Shown here one piece after another: positions 1 through 12,535 of a stretch of 64,000 nucleotides of DNA; the stretch's first letter is position 1, and every line of letters begins with the position of its first letter. The notes beneath the pieces are model-generated. The model ran no database searches, was not told the origin of the DNA, and worked only from the letters and a program-made list of their open reading frames with translations. This DNA comes from Salminus brasiliensis. Taxonomy: Eukaryota; Chordata; Actinopteri; Characiformes; Bryconidae. The translations under genes and the position numbers were made by a program. Where the stretch lies: positions 35,822,425-35,886,424 of the forward strand of contig NC_132879.1 in the NCBI RefSeq assembly GCF_030463535.1, written 5' to 3'.

Positions 1-3000
1 TGGGCCGAAGATGCTTTTTTGAGGGACCTTTGGTATGTAATCATCCAATGGTTTACCTATAGAAAAAAAACAAAAACAAATGAAAATATTCACAAAGGTA
101 TAAAAAATATAGGAATGTGGCTCATATCTTTTTTTTATTGGCAATTTTTTCATGGGTGCAACCCACACACTCAGCTCTACTGCTCATCCCACAAATGCAT
201 TTTCCTTACAAATGTGGCACCATTTAAAAGAGACATTAACAGGTTTTCCAAAGGCATAAGATGTATTGCCAATGAGCATTGTTACAACAAAGAAACAATC
301 TACCAAACACACATTTGCCCAGATCAGATCAACCGCTATATTTTTCAGAATTATATAACTAATGTTAAACTGTTATAGTTGTGTATCATATAACCCCGGC
401 AAAATGACCATCTATGAAATAAATGGTAATTTTGCTATTACATAAACGCGCTGAGATAGAAGGGGAGGGTGGAGGGTGAATATTTTTGGCTTGGAGTCCG
501 GGTCGGCTTTTTTGTGGTCTGTGCGGAACAGCGGACCCCCAGTTTGTATGATGAGGAGACGATGCTTGTTCGACAGTCATTTGGACTGATGCTGCGTTCG
601 AGCGGGGTCTGGAACTGGGAAATACTGTTTGTACCACTTGTAAATTGCACTGAACAGGCAGTGTCGTATTTACTCTAGATACACGAGTTTACAAGATGTT
701 ACTTGTATTGCGACAGCTTATCTTTTACATGTTTTAAATTTTTTACACTCCACCGCTCCAGAGCTGACTGACATTACTTGATTTAGTTTGATATTCCGCA
801 GTTTTTATGGACGACTCAATGTCGTTGTTTTTCTTCGTGGTTGATGTTTTACGGATCTCCGTGCTTAGTGGGCCGATCTTCCTGCAAGAAGCCGAAAATA
901 GTAAAGTTGTATCTGGTAAATACAATCTACCTAGAAGCGCTCGAGCTCATCAGAAGAAGAGGGGTTGTATAAGGGCGTGAGGGCCAGGAGCAGAAGTTTG
1001 GGGCGTGGTCCTTCTCCTAAAATTTAGTTATATCATATTTCTAAATTGGAAGCGGTTTAAGCAACGTTTCAAAATTTTTGAGCGTCTTAATTCTCAATTC
1101 TTGGCCTTAATTCTAATGCAAGTTTAATGCAAGAAGGTTTAGAAATGCCAGAAGCTTCCTAATGTCCGACAAACAGTGTCAGTTACGGAACGCAATGGCT
1201 AAGTTTAAGGAGTACTTTGTCTCCAAACAAAAGGTCGCGTTCAAAATGTATTTTTTTATTTGTGATCAAAATGACGAGCGCATACTACGCAAAGTCAACA
1301 CGATATAGACAGGAATTGTTAATAAATTGTCAAGTATCTTCAAGTTCAAGTGTCAGGTTTATTGTTAGGACATTTATGCATTTGACTGCTTGTAGTGAGG
1401 CTCAGGTTGATACTCTACAGGAGGACAAAACTATATACATACTAAACATATTAAAATAAAGTTTTTTCAAATAAAAATGAACATAATTAAATACAAAATA
1501 CACACATAATATACACAAAGATATAGAATATATAAAGACAGGAGGGGCATGATCTTGTAGATCTGAAGTATCTTCACCAGACCTTCTGCTAAAAATTGAA
1601 ACGCATATTTAAAACGTTTGCCTGAGATGTATATCACTACCCCGTCGTAACGGAGTATGTCTACACCAGAGAGGCAGGGAAAACGTACCGCAGTTTGGCC
1701 GCATAGAATTACAGGACATATTTGTTCCTGTAGTGCAGGGAGCTTGGGTAGTGTGTAAGGTGAAGTTAGAGCAAACCAAACACTGTCTAAAACGCACTCT
1801 GCGTGGTTTGTAGCCAAGAAGGAAGTGGAGGTTGTGAGCGGACACTGTACTTGTATGGCAGGGCGAGTTAGCGGTTTGACCAACGACAGGACGTGTATGT
1901 ATTCGTTTAGCGCACAGCTCGTATTAAAACCACTGTGACATCTGAACCCTGTATGTGGTGGCATACATAGTGTGTTTACTGAATGTATTATTAAATAAAT
2001 GATAAAATTGCCGAACCCGCATCATTCTTCTAGATTGACCCAAAACTAATGTCAGAATCTGACTTCTGTAAACCAGTCAGGCACAGAATAGCTCAAAGAA
2101 ATGCTGTGAAGTCTGTTGCTGTGACAGCAGTATCCTCAAATATGCTTTTTAAGGATTTAAACGTCAGCTATGGCCTCACAAGCAGAGATGTATACTCACA
2201 TTTATTCTAATACCACCACAGATGAGCATAGAAAGCCAGCTGTAGATGCAACAATGCAAAGTAAGATCACAGAGATCCCAAAGCTTCTCAATCTCCTGTT
2301 TGATGACAAGTACGTAACTCTCTCCAAAACAGAACTTGAACAGGAGTTTGATGAATTAATGCATAACACTCCTCCAGCATTTAGTATTCTGAACTGCAAA
2401 TTCCTTTAAGAACACACAATTGGCCAATTGAACTGTGAATTCTGGTTTGAACAGATACAGGGTTGAATCACTGCCAGTCACTTTGGCACATACTGGGGCA
2501 CAAATCCAGCAAAATTCATCTGTTTAAGTCTGGGTTAGGGGGAACAAAAAAATATCTAAAGTGGCATTTATGTCAAAGCTGCCATCAGAGTTTAAAGGTA
2601 GAGCACATTGATTTGGTGGTTAATCCAAGATATCCTTATTTAGGGTCTAGCCCAGATGGATTACTGCAATGCAAGATGTAAAACATCTAACTTTGTAGTA
2701 GGGACAACTATTGACTGTCACATTCAGAGAACACAACGGACAGTACAGGGTTTAGATCAGACCTAAAACAAACAACATATTCTTAAAGACATTTGCTGAA
2801 AATGCTGAAATGCTTTTCATAGATGAATTGTATCTACCTAAATAGTCAAAGCACAATCATTTATATTTTTCTACTTTGTGTTACACAAGTACAAAAAATG
2901 CCCATGGCTGCATATGTCATTTAATCAACACAAGATAATCTCATACAGATCCTGTAAATACATCACATACCTGTTGGTTAGTGCTTTTGTCTGTTGGCTT

Positions 3001-3202
3001 TAATAAAAAAAATATTCTGAAGAGTTTGAATCAGAGAGTATGAACATTTTAATCTCCAGACTCGTCAATCACTTTCTCAAACTGGTGTTCTCCTTTCTGA
3101 CAATATTAATTGACAGATCAGTTCCATCAGACATATCTCTGAAGTTGTTTATATCTTGCATGTGCATACGACTCCATGTCCTCCACTGCTCCCTCTATAG
3201 AT
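1..3202 (+). repeat. 3.2-kb tandem repeat, unit 1 (full length; window starts inside the array)
   Basis: The window opens inside a head-to-tail array: base 1 matches base 3203, and base 3203 matches 6405, so the period is exactly 3,202 bp. Units 1 and 2 differ by only scattered substitutions and A-run lengths. The unit is not a simple satellite. It contains a broken + strand gene with SWIM and YqaJ-nuclease remnants and - strand exon remnants that look like the region after a THAP zinc finger. The phase chosen here is arbitrary because the left end of the array is outside the window. The repeated short ORFs in it (for example 386-637 and 1467-1964) are not believable genes. Confidence 0.93.
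1735..2690 (+). pseudogene. SWIM + YqaJ-type nuclease gene remnant, array unit 1
   Basis: Reading + strand frames past several stops and frameshifts gives a SWIM-like zinc motif, GHCTCMAG, near 1838-1862. Next comes a linker around 2170-2409 that ends TPPAFSIL, resembling the stretch before the nuclease domain. The start of a YqaJ viral-recombinase-like domain follows (EQIQG.ITASHFGTYWGTNPA, about 2450-2510), then NPRYPYLGSSPDGLLQC near 2625-2676. NP-x-P-x-LG-x-SPDG is the signature of YqaJ-like nucleases found in many fish transposon-associated proteins. At least five disruptions make it non-coding. The partner transposase is probably the THAP gene on the opposite strand. Confidence 0.6.
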
Positions 3203-3275
3203 TGGGCCGAAGATGCTTTTTTGAGGGACCTTTGGTATGTAATCATCCAATGGTTTACCTATAGAAAAAAAAACA
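3170..3275 (-). pseudogene. THAP-protein exon remnant, array unit 1/2 junction
   Basis: On the minus strand a pyrimidine tract ending TTTCTATAG is followed by GKPLDDYIPKVPQKSIFGP. This resembles the segment after the THAP zinc finger in fish THAP-transposase proteins. Further 3' (about 3050-3160), DMSDGTDLSINI resembles the D-x-GTDLSM linker of the same family; the diverged copy at 34.1-34.2 kb shows it better. The reading frame is interrupted. The same remnant recurs at 6372-6477. Confidence 0.45.
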
Positions 3276-6200
3276 AAACAAATGAAAATATTCACAAAGG
3301 TATAAAAAATATAGGAATGTGGCTCATATCTTTTTTTTATTGGCAATTTTTTCATGGGTGCAACCCACACACTCAGCTCTACTGCTCATCCCGCAAATGC
3401 ATTTTCCTTACAAATGTGGCACCATTTAAAAGAGACATTAACAGGTTTTCCAAAAGCATAAGATGTATTGCCAATGAGCATTGTTACAACAAAGAAACAA
3501 TCTACCAAACACACATTTGCCCAGATCAGATCAACCGCTATATTTTTCAGAATTATATAACTAATGTTAAACTGTTATAGTTGTGTATCATATAACCCCG
3601 GCAAAATGACCATCTATGAAATAAATGGTAATTTTGCTATTACATAAACGCGCTGAGATAGAAGGGGAGGGTGGAGGGTGAATATTTTTGGCTTGGAGTC
3701 CGGGTCGGCTTTTTTGTGGTCTGTGCGGAACAGCGGACCCCCAGTTTGTATGATGAGGAGACGATGCTTGTTCGACAGTCATTTGGACTGATGCTGCGTT
3801 CGAGCGGGGTCTGGAACTGGGAAATACTGTTTGTACCACTTGTAAATTGCACTGAACAGGCAGTGTCGTATTTACTCTAGATACACGAGTTTACAAGATG
3901 TTACTTGTATTGCGACAGCTTATCTTTTACATGTTTTAAATTTTTTACACTCCACCGCTCCAGAGCTGACTGACATTACTTGATTTAGTTTGATATTCCG
4001 CAGTTTTTATGGACGACTCAATGTCGTTGTTTTTCTTCGTGGTTGATGTTTTACGGATCTCCGTGCTTAGTGGGCCGATCTTCCTGCAAGAAGCCGAAAA
4101 TAGTAAAGTTGTATCTGGTAAATACAATCTACCTAGAAGCGCTCGAGCTCATCAGAAGAAGAGGGGTTGTATAAGGGCGTGAGGGCCAGGAGCAGAAGTT
4201 TGGGGCGTGGTCCTTCTCCTAAAATTTAGTTATATCATATTTCTAAATTGGAATCGGTTTAAGCAACGTTTTAAAAATTTTGAGCGTCTTAATTCTCAAT
4301 TCTTGGCCTTAATTCTAATGCAAGTTTAATGCAAGAAGGTTTAGAAATGCCAGAAGCTTCCTAATGTCCGACAAACAGTGTCAGTTACGGAACGCAATGG
4401 CTAAGTTTAAGGAGTACTTTGTCTCCAAACAAAAGGTCGCGTTCAAAATGTATTTTTTTATTTGTGATCAAAATGACGAGCGCATACTACGCAAAGTCAA
4501 CACGATATAGACAGGAATTGTTAATAAATTGTCAAGTATCTTCAAGTTCAAGTGTCAGGTTTATTGTTAGGACATTTATGCATTTGACTGCTTGTAGTGA
4601 GGCTCAGGTTGATACTCTACAGGAGGACAAAACTATATACATACTAAACATATTAAAATAAAGTTTTTTCAAATAAAAATGAACATAATTAAATACAAAA
4701 TACACACATAATATACACAAAGATATAGAATATATAAAGACAGGAGGGGCATGATCTTGTAGATCTGAAGTATCTTCACCAGATCTTCTGCTAAAAATTG
4801 AAACGCATATTTAAAACGTTTGCCTGAGATGTATATCACTACCCCGTCGTAACGGAGTATGTCTACACCAGAGAGGCAGGGAAAACGTACCGCAGTTTGG
4901 CCGCATAGAATTACAGGACATATTTGTTCCTGTAGTGCAGGGAGCTTGGGTAGTGTGTAAGGTGAAGTTAGAGCAAACCAAACACTGTCTAAAACGCACT
5001 CTGCGTGGTTTGTAGCCAAGAAGGAAGTGGAGGTTGTGAGCGGACACTGTACTTGTATGGCAGGGCGAGTTAGCGGTTTGACCAACGACAGGACGTGTAT
5101 GTATTCGTTTAGCGCACAGCTCGTATTAAAACCACTGTGACATCTGAACCCTGTATGTGGTGGCATACATAGTGTGTTTACTGAATGTATTATTAAATAA
5201 ATGATAAAATTGCCGAACCCGCATCATTCTTCTAGATTGACCCAAAACTAATGTCAGAATCTGACTTCTGTAAACCAGTCAGGCACAGAATAGCTCAAAG
5301 AAATGCTGTGAAGTCTGTTGCTGTGACAGCAGTATCCTCAAATATGCTTTTTAAGGATTTAAACGTCAGCTATGGCCTCACAAGCAGAGATGTATACTCA
5401 CATTTATTCTAATACCACCACAGATGAGCATAGAAAGCCAGCTGTAGATGCAACAATGCAAAGTAAGATCACAGAGATCCCAAAGCTTCTCAATCTCCTG
5501 TTTGATGACAAGTACGTAACTCTCTCCAAAACAGAACTTGAACAGGAGTTTGATGAATTAATGCATAACACTCCTCCAGCATTTAGTATTCTGAACTGCA
5601 AATTCCTTTAAGAACACACAATTGGCCAATTGAACTGTGAATTCTGGTTTGAACAGATACAGGGTTGAATCACTGCCAGTCACTTTGGCACATACTGGGG
5701 CACAAATCCAGCAAAATTCATCTGTTTAAGTCTGGGTTAGGGGGAACAAAAAAATATCTAAAGTGGCATTTATGTCAAAGCTGCCATCAGAGTTTAAAGG
5801 TAGAGCACATTGATTTGGTGGTTAATCCAAGATATCCTTATTTAGGGTCTAGCCCAGATGGATTACTGCAATGCAAGATGTAAAACATCTAACTTTGTAG
5901 TAGGGACAACTATTGACTGTCACATTCAGAGAACACAACGGACAGTACAGGGTTTAGATCAGACCTAAAACAAACAACATATTCTTAAAGACATTTGCTG
6001 AAAATGCTGAAATGCTTTTCATAGATGAATTGTATCTACCTAAATAGTCAAAGCACAATCATTTATATTTTTCTACTTTGTGTTACACAAGTACAAAAAA
6101 TGCCCATGGCTGCATATGTCATTTAATCAACACAAGATAATCTCATACAGATCCTGTAAATACATCACATACCTGTTGGTTAGTGCTTTTGTCTGTTGGC

Positions 6201-6404
6201 TTTAATAAAAAAAATATTCTGAAGAGTTTGAATCAGAGAGTATGAACATTTTAATCTCCAGACTCGTCAATCACTTTCTCAAACTGGTGTTCTCCTTTCT
6301 GACAATATTAATTGACAGATCAGTTCCATCAGACATATCTCTGAAGTTGTTTATATCTTGCATGTGCATACGACTCCATGTCCTCCACTGCTCTCTCTAT
6401 AGAT
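3203..6404 (+). repeat. 3.2-kb tandem repeat, unit 2 (full length)
   Basis: This unit is 3,202 bp and nearly identical to unit 1 throughout. Visible differences are single substitutions (for example cccgcaaatg for cccacaaatg near 3391) and poly-A length changes near 3265. The homogeneity implies very recent amplification, gene conversion, or an assembly-level duplication. Confidence 0.93.
4937..5892 (+). pseudogene. SWIM + YqaJ-type nuclease gene remnant, array unit 2
   Basis: Same broken gene as in unit 1, shifted by 3,202 bp. The SWIM-like motif lies near 5040-5064 and the LGSSPDGLLQC nuclease motif near 5845-5878. The same stops and frameshifts are present, so the damage predates the amplification. 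Confidence 0.58.
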
Positions 6405-9361
6405 TGGGCCGAAGATGCTTTTTTGAGGGACCTTTGGTATGTAATCATCCAATGGTTTACCTATAGAAAAAAAAAAAAAACAAATGAAAATATTCACAAA
6501 GGTATAAAAAATATAGGAATGTGGCTCATATCTTTTTTTTATTGGCAATTTTTTCATGGGTGCAACCCACACACTCAGCTCTACTGCTCATCCCGCAAAT
6601 GCATTTTCCTTACAAATGTGGCACCATTTAAAAGAGACATTAACAGGTTTTCCAAAAGCATAAGATGTATTGCCAATGAGCATTGTTACAACAAAGAAAC
6701 AATCTACCAAACACACATTTGCCCAGATCAGATCAACCGCTATATTTTTCAGAATTATATAACTAATGTTAAACTGTTATAGTTGTGTATCATATAACCC
6801 CGGCAAAATGACCATCTATGAAATAAATGGTAATTTTGCTATTACATAAACGCGCTGAGATAGAAGGGGAGGGTGGAGGGTGAATATTTTTGGCTTGGAG
6901 TCCGGGTCGGCTTTTTTGTGGTCTGTGCGGAACAGCGGACCCCCAGTTTGTATGATGAGGAGACGATGCTTGTTCGACAGTCATTTGGACTGATGCTGCG
7001 TTCGAGCGGGGTCTGGAACTGGGAAATACTGTTGGTACCACTTGTAAATTGCACTGAACAGGCAGTGTCGTATTTACTCTAGATACACGAGTTTACAAGA
7101 TGTTACTTGTATTGCGACAGCTTATCTTTTACATGTTTTTACATTTTTACACTCCACCGCTCCAGAGCTGACTGACATTACTTGATTTAGTTTGATATTC
7201 TGCAGTTTTTATGGACGACTCAATGTCGTTGTTTTTCTTCGTGGTTGATGTTTTACGGATCTCCGTGCTTAGTGGGCCGATCTTCCTGCAAGAAGCCGAA
7301 AATAGTAAAGTTGTATCTGGTAAATACAATCTACCTAGAAGCGCTCGAGCTCATCAGAAGAAGAGGGGTTGTATAAGGGCGTGAGGGTCAGGAGCAGAAG
7401 GTTGGGGCGTGGTCCTTCTCCTAAAATTGAGTTATATCATATTTCTAAATTGGAATCGGTTTAAGCAACGTTTTAAAATTTTTGAGCGTCTTAATTCTCA
7501 ATTCTTGGCCTTAATTCTAATGCAAGTTTAATGCAAGAAAGTTAAGAAATGCCAGAATCTTCCTAATGTCCGACAAACAGTGTCAGTTACGGAACGCAAT
7601 GGCTAAGGTTAAGGAGTACTTTGTCTCCAAACAGAAGGTCGCGTTCAAAATGTTTTTTTTTTTTGTGATCAAAATGACGAGCGCATACTACGCAAAGTCA
7701 ACACGATATAGACAGGAATTGTTAATAAATTGTCAAGTATCTTCAAGTTCAAGTTTCAGGTTTATTGTTAGGACATTTATGCATTTGACTGCTTGTAGTG
7801 AGGCTCAGGTTGATACTCTACAGGAGGACAAAACTATATACATACTAAACATATTAAAATAAAGTTTTTCAAACAAAAATGAACATAATTAAATACAAAA
7901 TACACACATAATATACACAAAGATATAGAATATACAAAGACAGGAGGGGCATGATCTTGTAGATCTGAAGTATCTTCACCAGACCTTCTGCTAAAAATTG
8001 AAACGCATATTTAAAACGTTTGCCTGAGATGTATATCACTACCCCGTCGTAACGGAGTATGTTTACACCAGAGAGGCAGGGAAAACGTACCGCAGTTTGG
8101 CCGCATAGAATTACAGGACATATTTGTTCCTGTAGTGCAGGGAGCTTGGGTGTGTAAGGTGAAGTTAGAGCAAACCAAACACTGTCTAAAACGCACTCTG
8201 CGTGGTTTGTAGCCAAGAAGGAAGTGGAGGTTGTGAGCGGACACTGTACTTGTATGGCAGGGCGAGTTAGCGGTTTGACCAACGACAGGACGTGTATGTA
8301 TTCGTTTAGCGCACAGCTCGTATTAAAACCACTGTGACATCTGAACCCTGTGTGTGGTGGCATACATAGTGTGTTTACTGAATGTATTATTAAATAAATG
8401 ATAAAATTGCCGAACCCGCATCATTCTTCTAGATTGACTCAAAACTAATGTCAGAATCTGACTTCTGTAAACCAGTCAGGCACAGAATAGCTCAAAGAAA
8501 TGCTGTGAAGTCTGTTGCTGTGACAGCAGTATCCTCAAATATGCTTTTTAAGGATTTAAACGTCAGCTATGGCCTCACAAGCAGAGATGTATACTCACAT
8601 TTATTCTAATACCACCACAGATGAGCATAGAAAGCCAGCTGTAGATGCAACAATGCAAAGTAAGATCACAGAGATCCCAAAGCTTCTCAATCTCCTGTTT
8701 GATGAAAAATATGTAACTCTCTCCAAAACAGAACTTGAACAGGAGTTTGATGAATTAATGCATAACACTCCTCCAGCATTTAGTATTCTGAACTGCAAAT
8801 TCCTTTAAGAACACACAATTGGCCAATTGAACTGTGAATTCAGGTTTGAACAGATACAGGGTTGAATCACTGCCAGTCACTTTGGCACATACTGGGGCAC
8901 AAATCTAGCAAAATTCATCTGTTTAAGTCTGGGTTAGGGGGAACAAAAAAATATCTAAAGTGGCATTTATGTCAAAGCTGCCATCAGAGTTTAAAGGTAG
9001 AGCACATTGATTTGGTGGTTGATCATTGATCATTGATCATTGTTTAGGGTCTAGCCCAGATGGATTAGTGCAATGCAAGATGTAAAACATCTTACTTTGT
9101 AGTAGGGACAACTACTGACTGTCACATTCAGAGAACACAACAGACAGTACAGGGTTTAGATCAGACCTAAAACAAACAACATATTCTTAAAGACATTTGC
9201 TGAAAATGCTGAAATGCTTTTCATAGATGAATTGTATCTACCTAAATAGTAAAAGCACAATCATTTATATTTTTCTACTTTGTGTTACACAAGTACAAAA
9301 AATGCCCATGGCTGCATGTGTCATTTAATCAACACAAGAGAATCTCATACAGATCCTGTAA
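6405..9361 (+). repeat. 3.2-kb tandem repeat, unit 3 (3' end deleted)
   Basis: It starts like the other units but stops about 250 bp early. After agatcctgtaaat (9350-9362) the sequence jumps directly into the start of the next unit (tttttgagggacct). The spacing of a landmark ORF to the next unit is 2,898 bp instead of 3,202, a net loss of 304 bp across this junction. It is slightly more diverged than units 1 and 2, and carries a local triplication of a 7-bp word (gatcatt) near 9021-9042. Confidence 0.9.
8137..9085 (+). pseudogene. SWIM + YqaJ-type nuclease gene remnant, array unit 3
   Basis: Third copy of the broken gene. Here the NPRYPYL segment before the LGSSPDG motif is overwritten by the gatcatt triplication at 9021-9042, so the nuclease motif is further damaged. 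Confidence 0.5.
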
Positions 9362-11147
9362 ATTTTTGAGGGACCTGGCTTACCTATAGAAAGAAACAAA
9401 CCAATGAAAATATTTACAAAGGTTTAAAAGTATAGGAATGTGACCATTTTTAATGGGTGCAACCCACTACACTCAGCTCTACTGCTCATCCCACAAATGC
9501 ATGTTCCTTATAAATGTGGCACCATTTAAAAGGGAAATTAACAGGTTTTCCAACAGCATAAGATGTATTACCAATGAGCATTGTTACAACAACGAAACAA
9601 TCTACCAAACACACATTTGCTCAGATCAGATCAACCGCTATATTTTTCAGAATTATATAACTAATGTTAAACTGTTATAGTTGTGTATCATATAACCCCG
9701 GCAAAATGACCATCTATGAAATAAATGGTAATTTTGCTATTACATAAACGCGCTGAGATAGAAGGGGAGGGTGGAGGGTGAATATTTTTGGCTTGGAGTC
9801 CGGGTCGGCTTTTTTGTGGTCTGTGCGGAACAGCGGACCCCCAGTTTGTATGATGAGGAGACGATGCTTGTTCGACAGTCATTTGGACTGATGCTGCGTT
9901 CGAGCGGGGTCTGGAACTGGGAAATACTGTTTGTACCACTTGTAAATTGCACTGAACAGGCAGTGTCGTATTTACTCTAGATACACGAGTTTACAAGATG
10001 TTACTTGTATTGCGACAGCTTATCTTTTACATGTTTTAAATTTTTACACTCCACCGCTCCAGAGCTGACTGACATTACTTGATTTAGTTTGATATTCTGC
10101 AGTTTTTATGGACGACTCAATGTCGTTGTTTTTCTTCGTGGTTGATATTCTACGGATCTTCATGCTTAGTGGGCCGATCTTCCTGCAAGAAGCCGAAAAT
10201 AGTAAAGTTGTATCTGGTAAATACAACCTACCTAGAAGCGCTCGAGCTCAGCAGGAGAAGAGGGGTTGTATAAGGGCGTGAGGGTCAGGAACAGAAGGTT
10301 GGGGCGTGGTCCTTCTCCTAAAATTTAGTTATATCATATTTCTAAATTGGAATCGGTTTAAGCAACGTTTCAAAATTTTTGAGCGTCTTAATTCTCAATT
10401 TTTGGCCTTAATTCTAATGCAAGTTTAATGCAAGAAGGTTTAGAAATGCCAGAATCTTCCTAATGTCCGACAAACAGTGTCAGTTACGGAACGCAATGGC
10501 TAAGTTTAAGGAGTACTCTGCCCCCAAACAAAAGGTCGCGTTCAAAATGTATTTTTTTCTTGTGATCAAAATGACGAGCGCATACTACGCAAAGTCAACA
10601 CGATATAGACAGGAATTGTTAATAAATTGTCAAGTATCTTCAAGTTCAAGTTTCAGGTTTATTGTTAGGACATTTATGCATTTGACTGCTTGTAGTGAGG
10701 CTCAGGTTGATACTCTACAGGAGGACAGAACTATATACATACTAAACATATTAAAATAAAGTTTTTTTAAATAAAAATGAACATAATTAAATACAAAATA
10801 CACACATAATATACACAAAGATATAGAATATACAAAGACAGGAGGGGCATGATCTTGTAGATCTGAAGTATCTTCACCAGACCTTCTGCTAAAAATTGAA
10901 ACGCATATTTAAAACGTTTGCCTGAGATGTATATCACTACCCCGTCGTAACGGAGTATGTCTACACCAGAGAGGCAGGGAAAACGTACCGCAGTTTGGCC
11001 GCATAGAATTACAGGACATATTTCTTCCTGTAGTGCAGGGAGCTTGGGTAGTGTGTAAGGTGAAGTTACAGCAAAGCAAACACTGTCTAAAACGCACTCT
11101 GCGTGGTTTGTAGCCAAGAAGGAAGTGGAAGTTGAGCGGACACTGTA
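9362..11147 (+). repeat. 3.2-kb repeat, unit 4 (fragment, about 1.8 kb)
   Basis: It covers the left half of the unit, from the first ~20 bp to the SWIM-like region (gagcggacactgta at 11134-11147), where it is broken. It lacks some 50 bp near its start that units 1-3 have. It is more diverged than units 1-3, as expected of an array edge. Confidence 0.88.
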
Positions 11148-11344
11148 TCTTTTTTTATTGTCAATGTTTTCATGGGTGCAACCCACACACTCAGCCCTAC
11201 TGCTCATCCCACAAATGCATGTTCCTTACAAATGTGGCACCATTTAAAAGAGAAATTAACAGGTTTTCCAACGGCATAAGATGTATTGCCAATGAGCATT
11301 GTTACAACAAAGAAACACTACCAAACATCTACCAAACACACATT
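11148..11344 (+). repeat. 3.2-kb repeat, unit 5 (about 200-bp fragment, array edge)
   Basis: The sequence from ctttttttattg to ccaaacacacattt matches positions about 129-315 of unit 1, so the array jumps back to the start of another unit and ends. The region 11345-11503 after it shows nothing recognisable. Confidence 0.82.
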
Positions 11345-11503
11345 TCCTTACTTTTTGTGCTAAGTTTTAGTAAAAACTATCAAAGCAGAAGTCCACGCTT
11401 CCATTAGAAGTCAATGACAAGTCAATCTTACAGTGATTACCGGACTTTGAATAGGAAAAGCAAAATGTACCCTGTCAAAATGGGCTGAGTAAAACTGGAG
11501 AAA

Positions 11504-11870
11504 ATGACACTGAAAGGAGGCTGCTTAACCACCTTCAGACACAAAGGAAAGAGCTACAAGGTACAACTATTGATTATAGACAAGGATATACAGTCCATAT
11601 TAAGCCTGAGTGCTTGTGAGAGACTTAATCTGAAAGAGTCACAGCTGAATAAGTATACTGATGTTTTTGAAAGCCTAGGTTATCTCCCAGACGAGCACAA
11701 AATACACACAGATAAAATTGTAGCTTCAGAAGTTCATGCATGTTCCTCTTGCACTAAGAGAGAAACGTGAAGAGGAATTGACTCACATGGAACAAGCGGA
11801 CATGATCAAAAATAGATGAATCTACAGATTGCGTAAGCTCACTGCAAACTGCAGAACAGAAAAATGGCTA
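11504..11870 (+). pseudogene. Ty3/gypsy pol fragment (protease-to-RT linker)
   Basis: The + strand peptide from 11504 contains GKSYKVQLLIIDKDIQSILS, then ACERLNLKESQLNKYTDVFE, then LGYLPDEHKIHTDK. This is the recognisable order in vertebrate gypsy Pol: the C-terminal part of the protease, then the linker with YxDVFxGLGxLPGEHxIxxD before reverse transcriptase. After 11770 a frameshift moves the weak continuation (HMEQADMIKN) to another frame. No RT core, integrase or LTR is seen. It is a dead fragment. Confidence 0.75.
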
Positions 11871-11924
11871 TGCATTTGTTTGGAGACTTTAACAGAGCTA
11901 GAAAAGAAATCATGTGGCAGTTTG

Positions 11925-12060
11925 CAGGACAATTCAAGTCAAGTCAAATGGCTATTATTATCATTTCTGCTCTGGACAAGTACACTCAACAAAACAATAC
12001 AGGGCAGGACAGACTGCAAAAGTGTAACGTGCAGACATTAAACTAAAAAGACAGAAAAAT
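11925..12060 (+). repeat. Degraded LINE/SINE-type 3' tail (CAAGT-rich)
   Basis: The words caagtcaagtcaaatggctattattatcatttctgc are a diverged form of the 3' tail common to fish non-LTR elements (compare the tail at 32.88-32.93 kb). No coding part is retained. Confidence 0.4.
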
Positions 12061-12154
12061 ACAGTAAATACAATAAATACAACTCATTACTGAGTAGAGG
12101 TAGTGATTCTAATATAAACATAAAACAATAAAAACAACAGTTCTAATTTTAGGG

Positions 12155-12535
12155 TGTGTTTATACTAACGCATAGTTTTGGTTTGATTAAAATGAACCCT
12201 GTTGCAATTGCTTTGTGTGTGGTTTGTTAGAGTAGATAACAATGCCTTTCAAACTCTGCCATGCACCAAACAAGCGGACTTAAGCAGATTGGTCTCAATC
12301 CATCTCTAAACGAATTCTGTTGCAGTTAGTTTAAAGCGTGAACACAATGCGAACCAACGAGCGAAACATAGGACGTGACATCCGTCCGTCCCACCAGCGC
12401 CATGCTGTCCGCATCTACCTGCTTCATCGAGATGCATCCATTTGCAGGGCCACACCACCATACTTGACCACAGTTTTAAGACAACAGTTCTGGACCAACA
12501 GTTGTAGGACATGTCATTTTTAGACTTGCACCACC
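12155..12535. mobile_element. Probable non-autonomous DNA transposon remnant
   Basis: The stretch beginning gggtgtgtttatactaacgc and continuing through tttggtttgattaaaatgaac has the look of a dispersed fish MITE. I cannot pair terminal repeats or assign a superfamily. No gene is visible here or in 12536-13600. Confidence 0.3.

Noticed and set aside
386..650. Conserved short ORFs at the start of each array unit on both strands
   Set aside because: Overlapping antisense ORFs in a high-identity repeat; no motif, and identity is explained by tandem copying.
1467..1964. 165-codon minus-strand ORF repeated in the array (also 4669-5166, 7869-8363)
   Set aside because: It is antisense to the SWIM-like remnant, which has recognisable motifs; conservation among units only reflects recent amplification.
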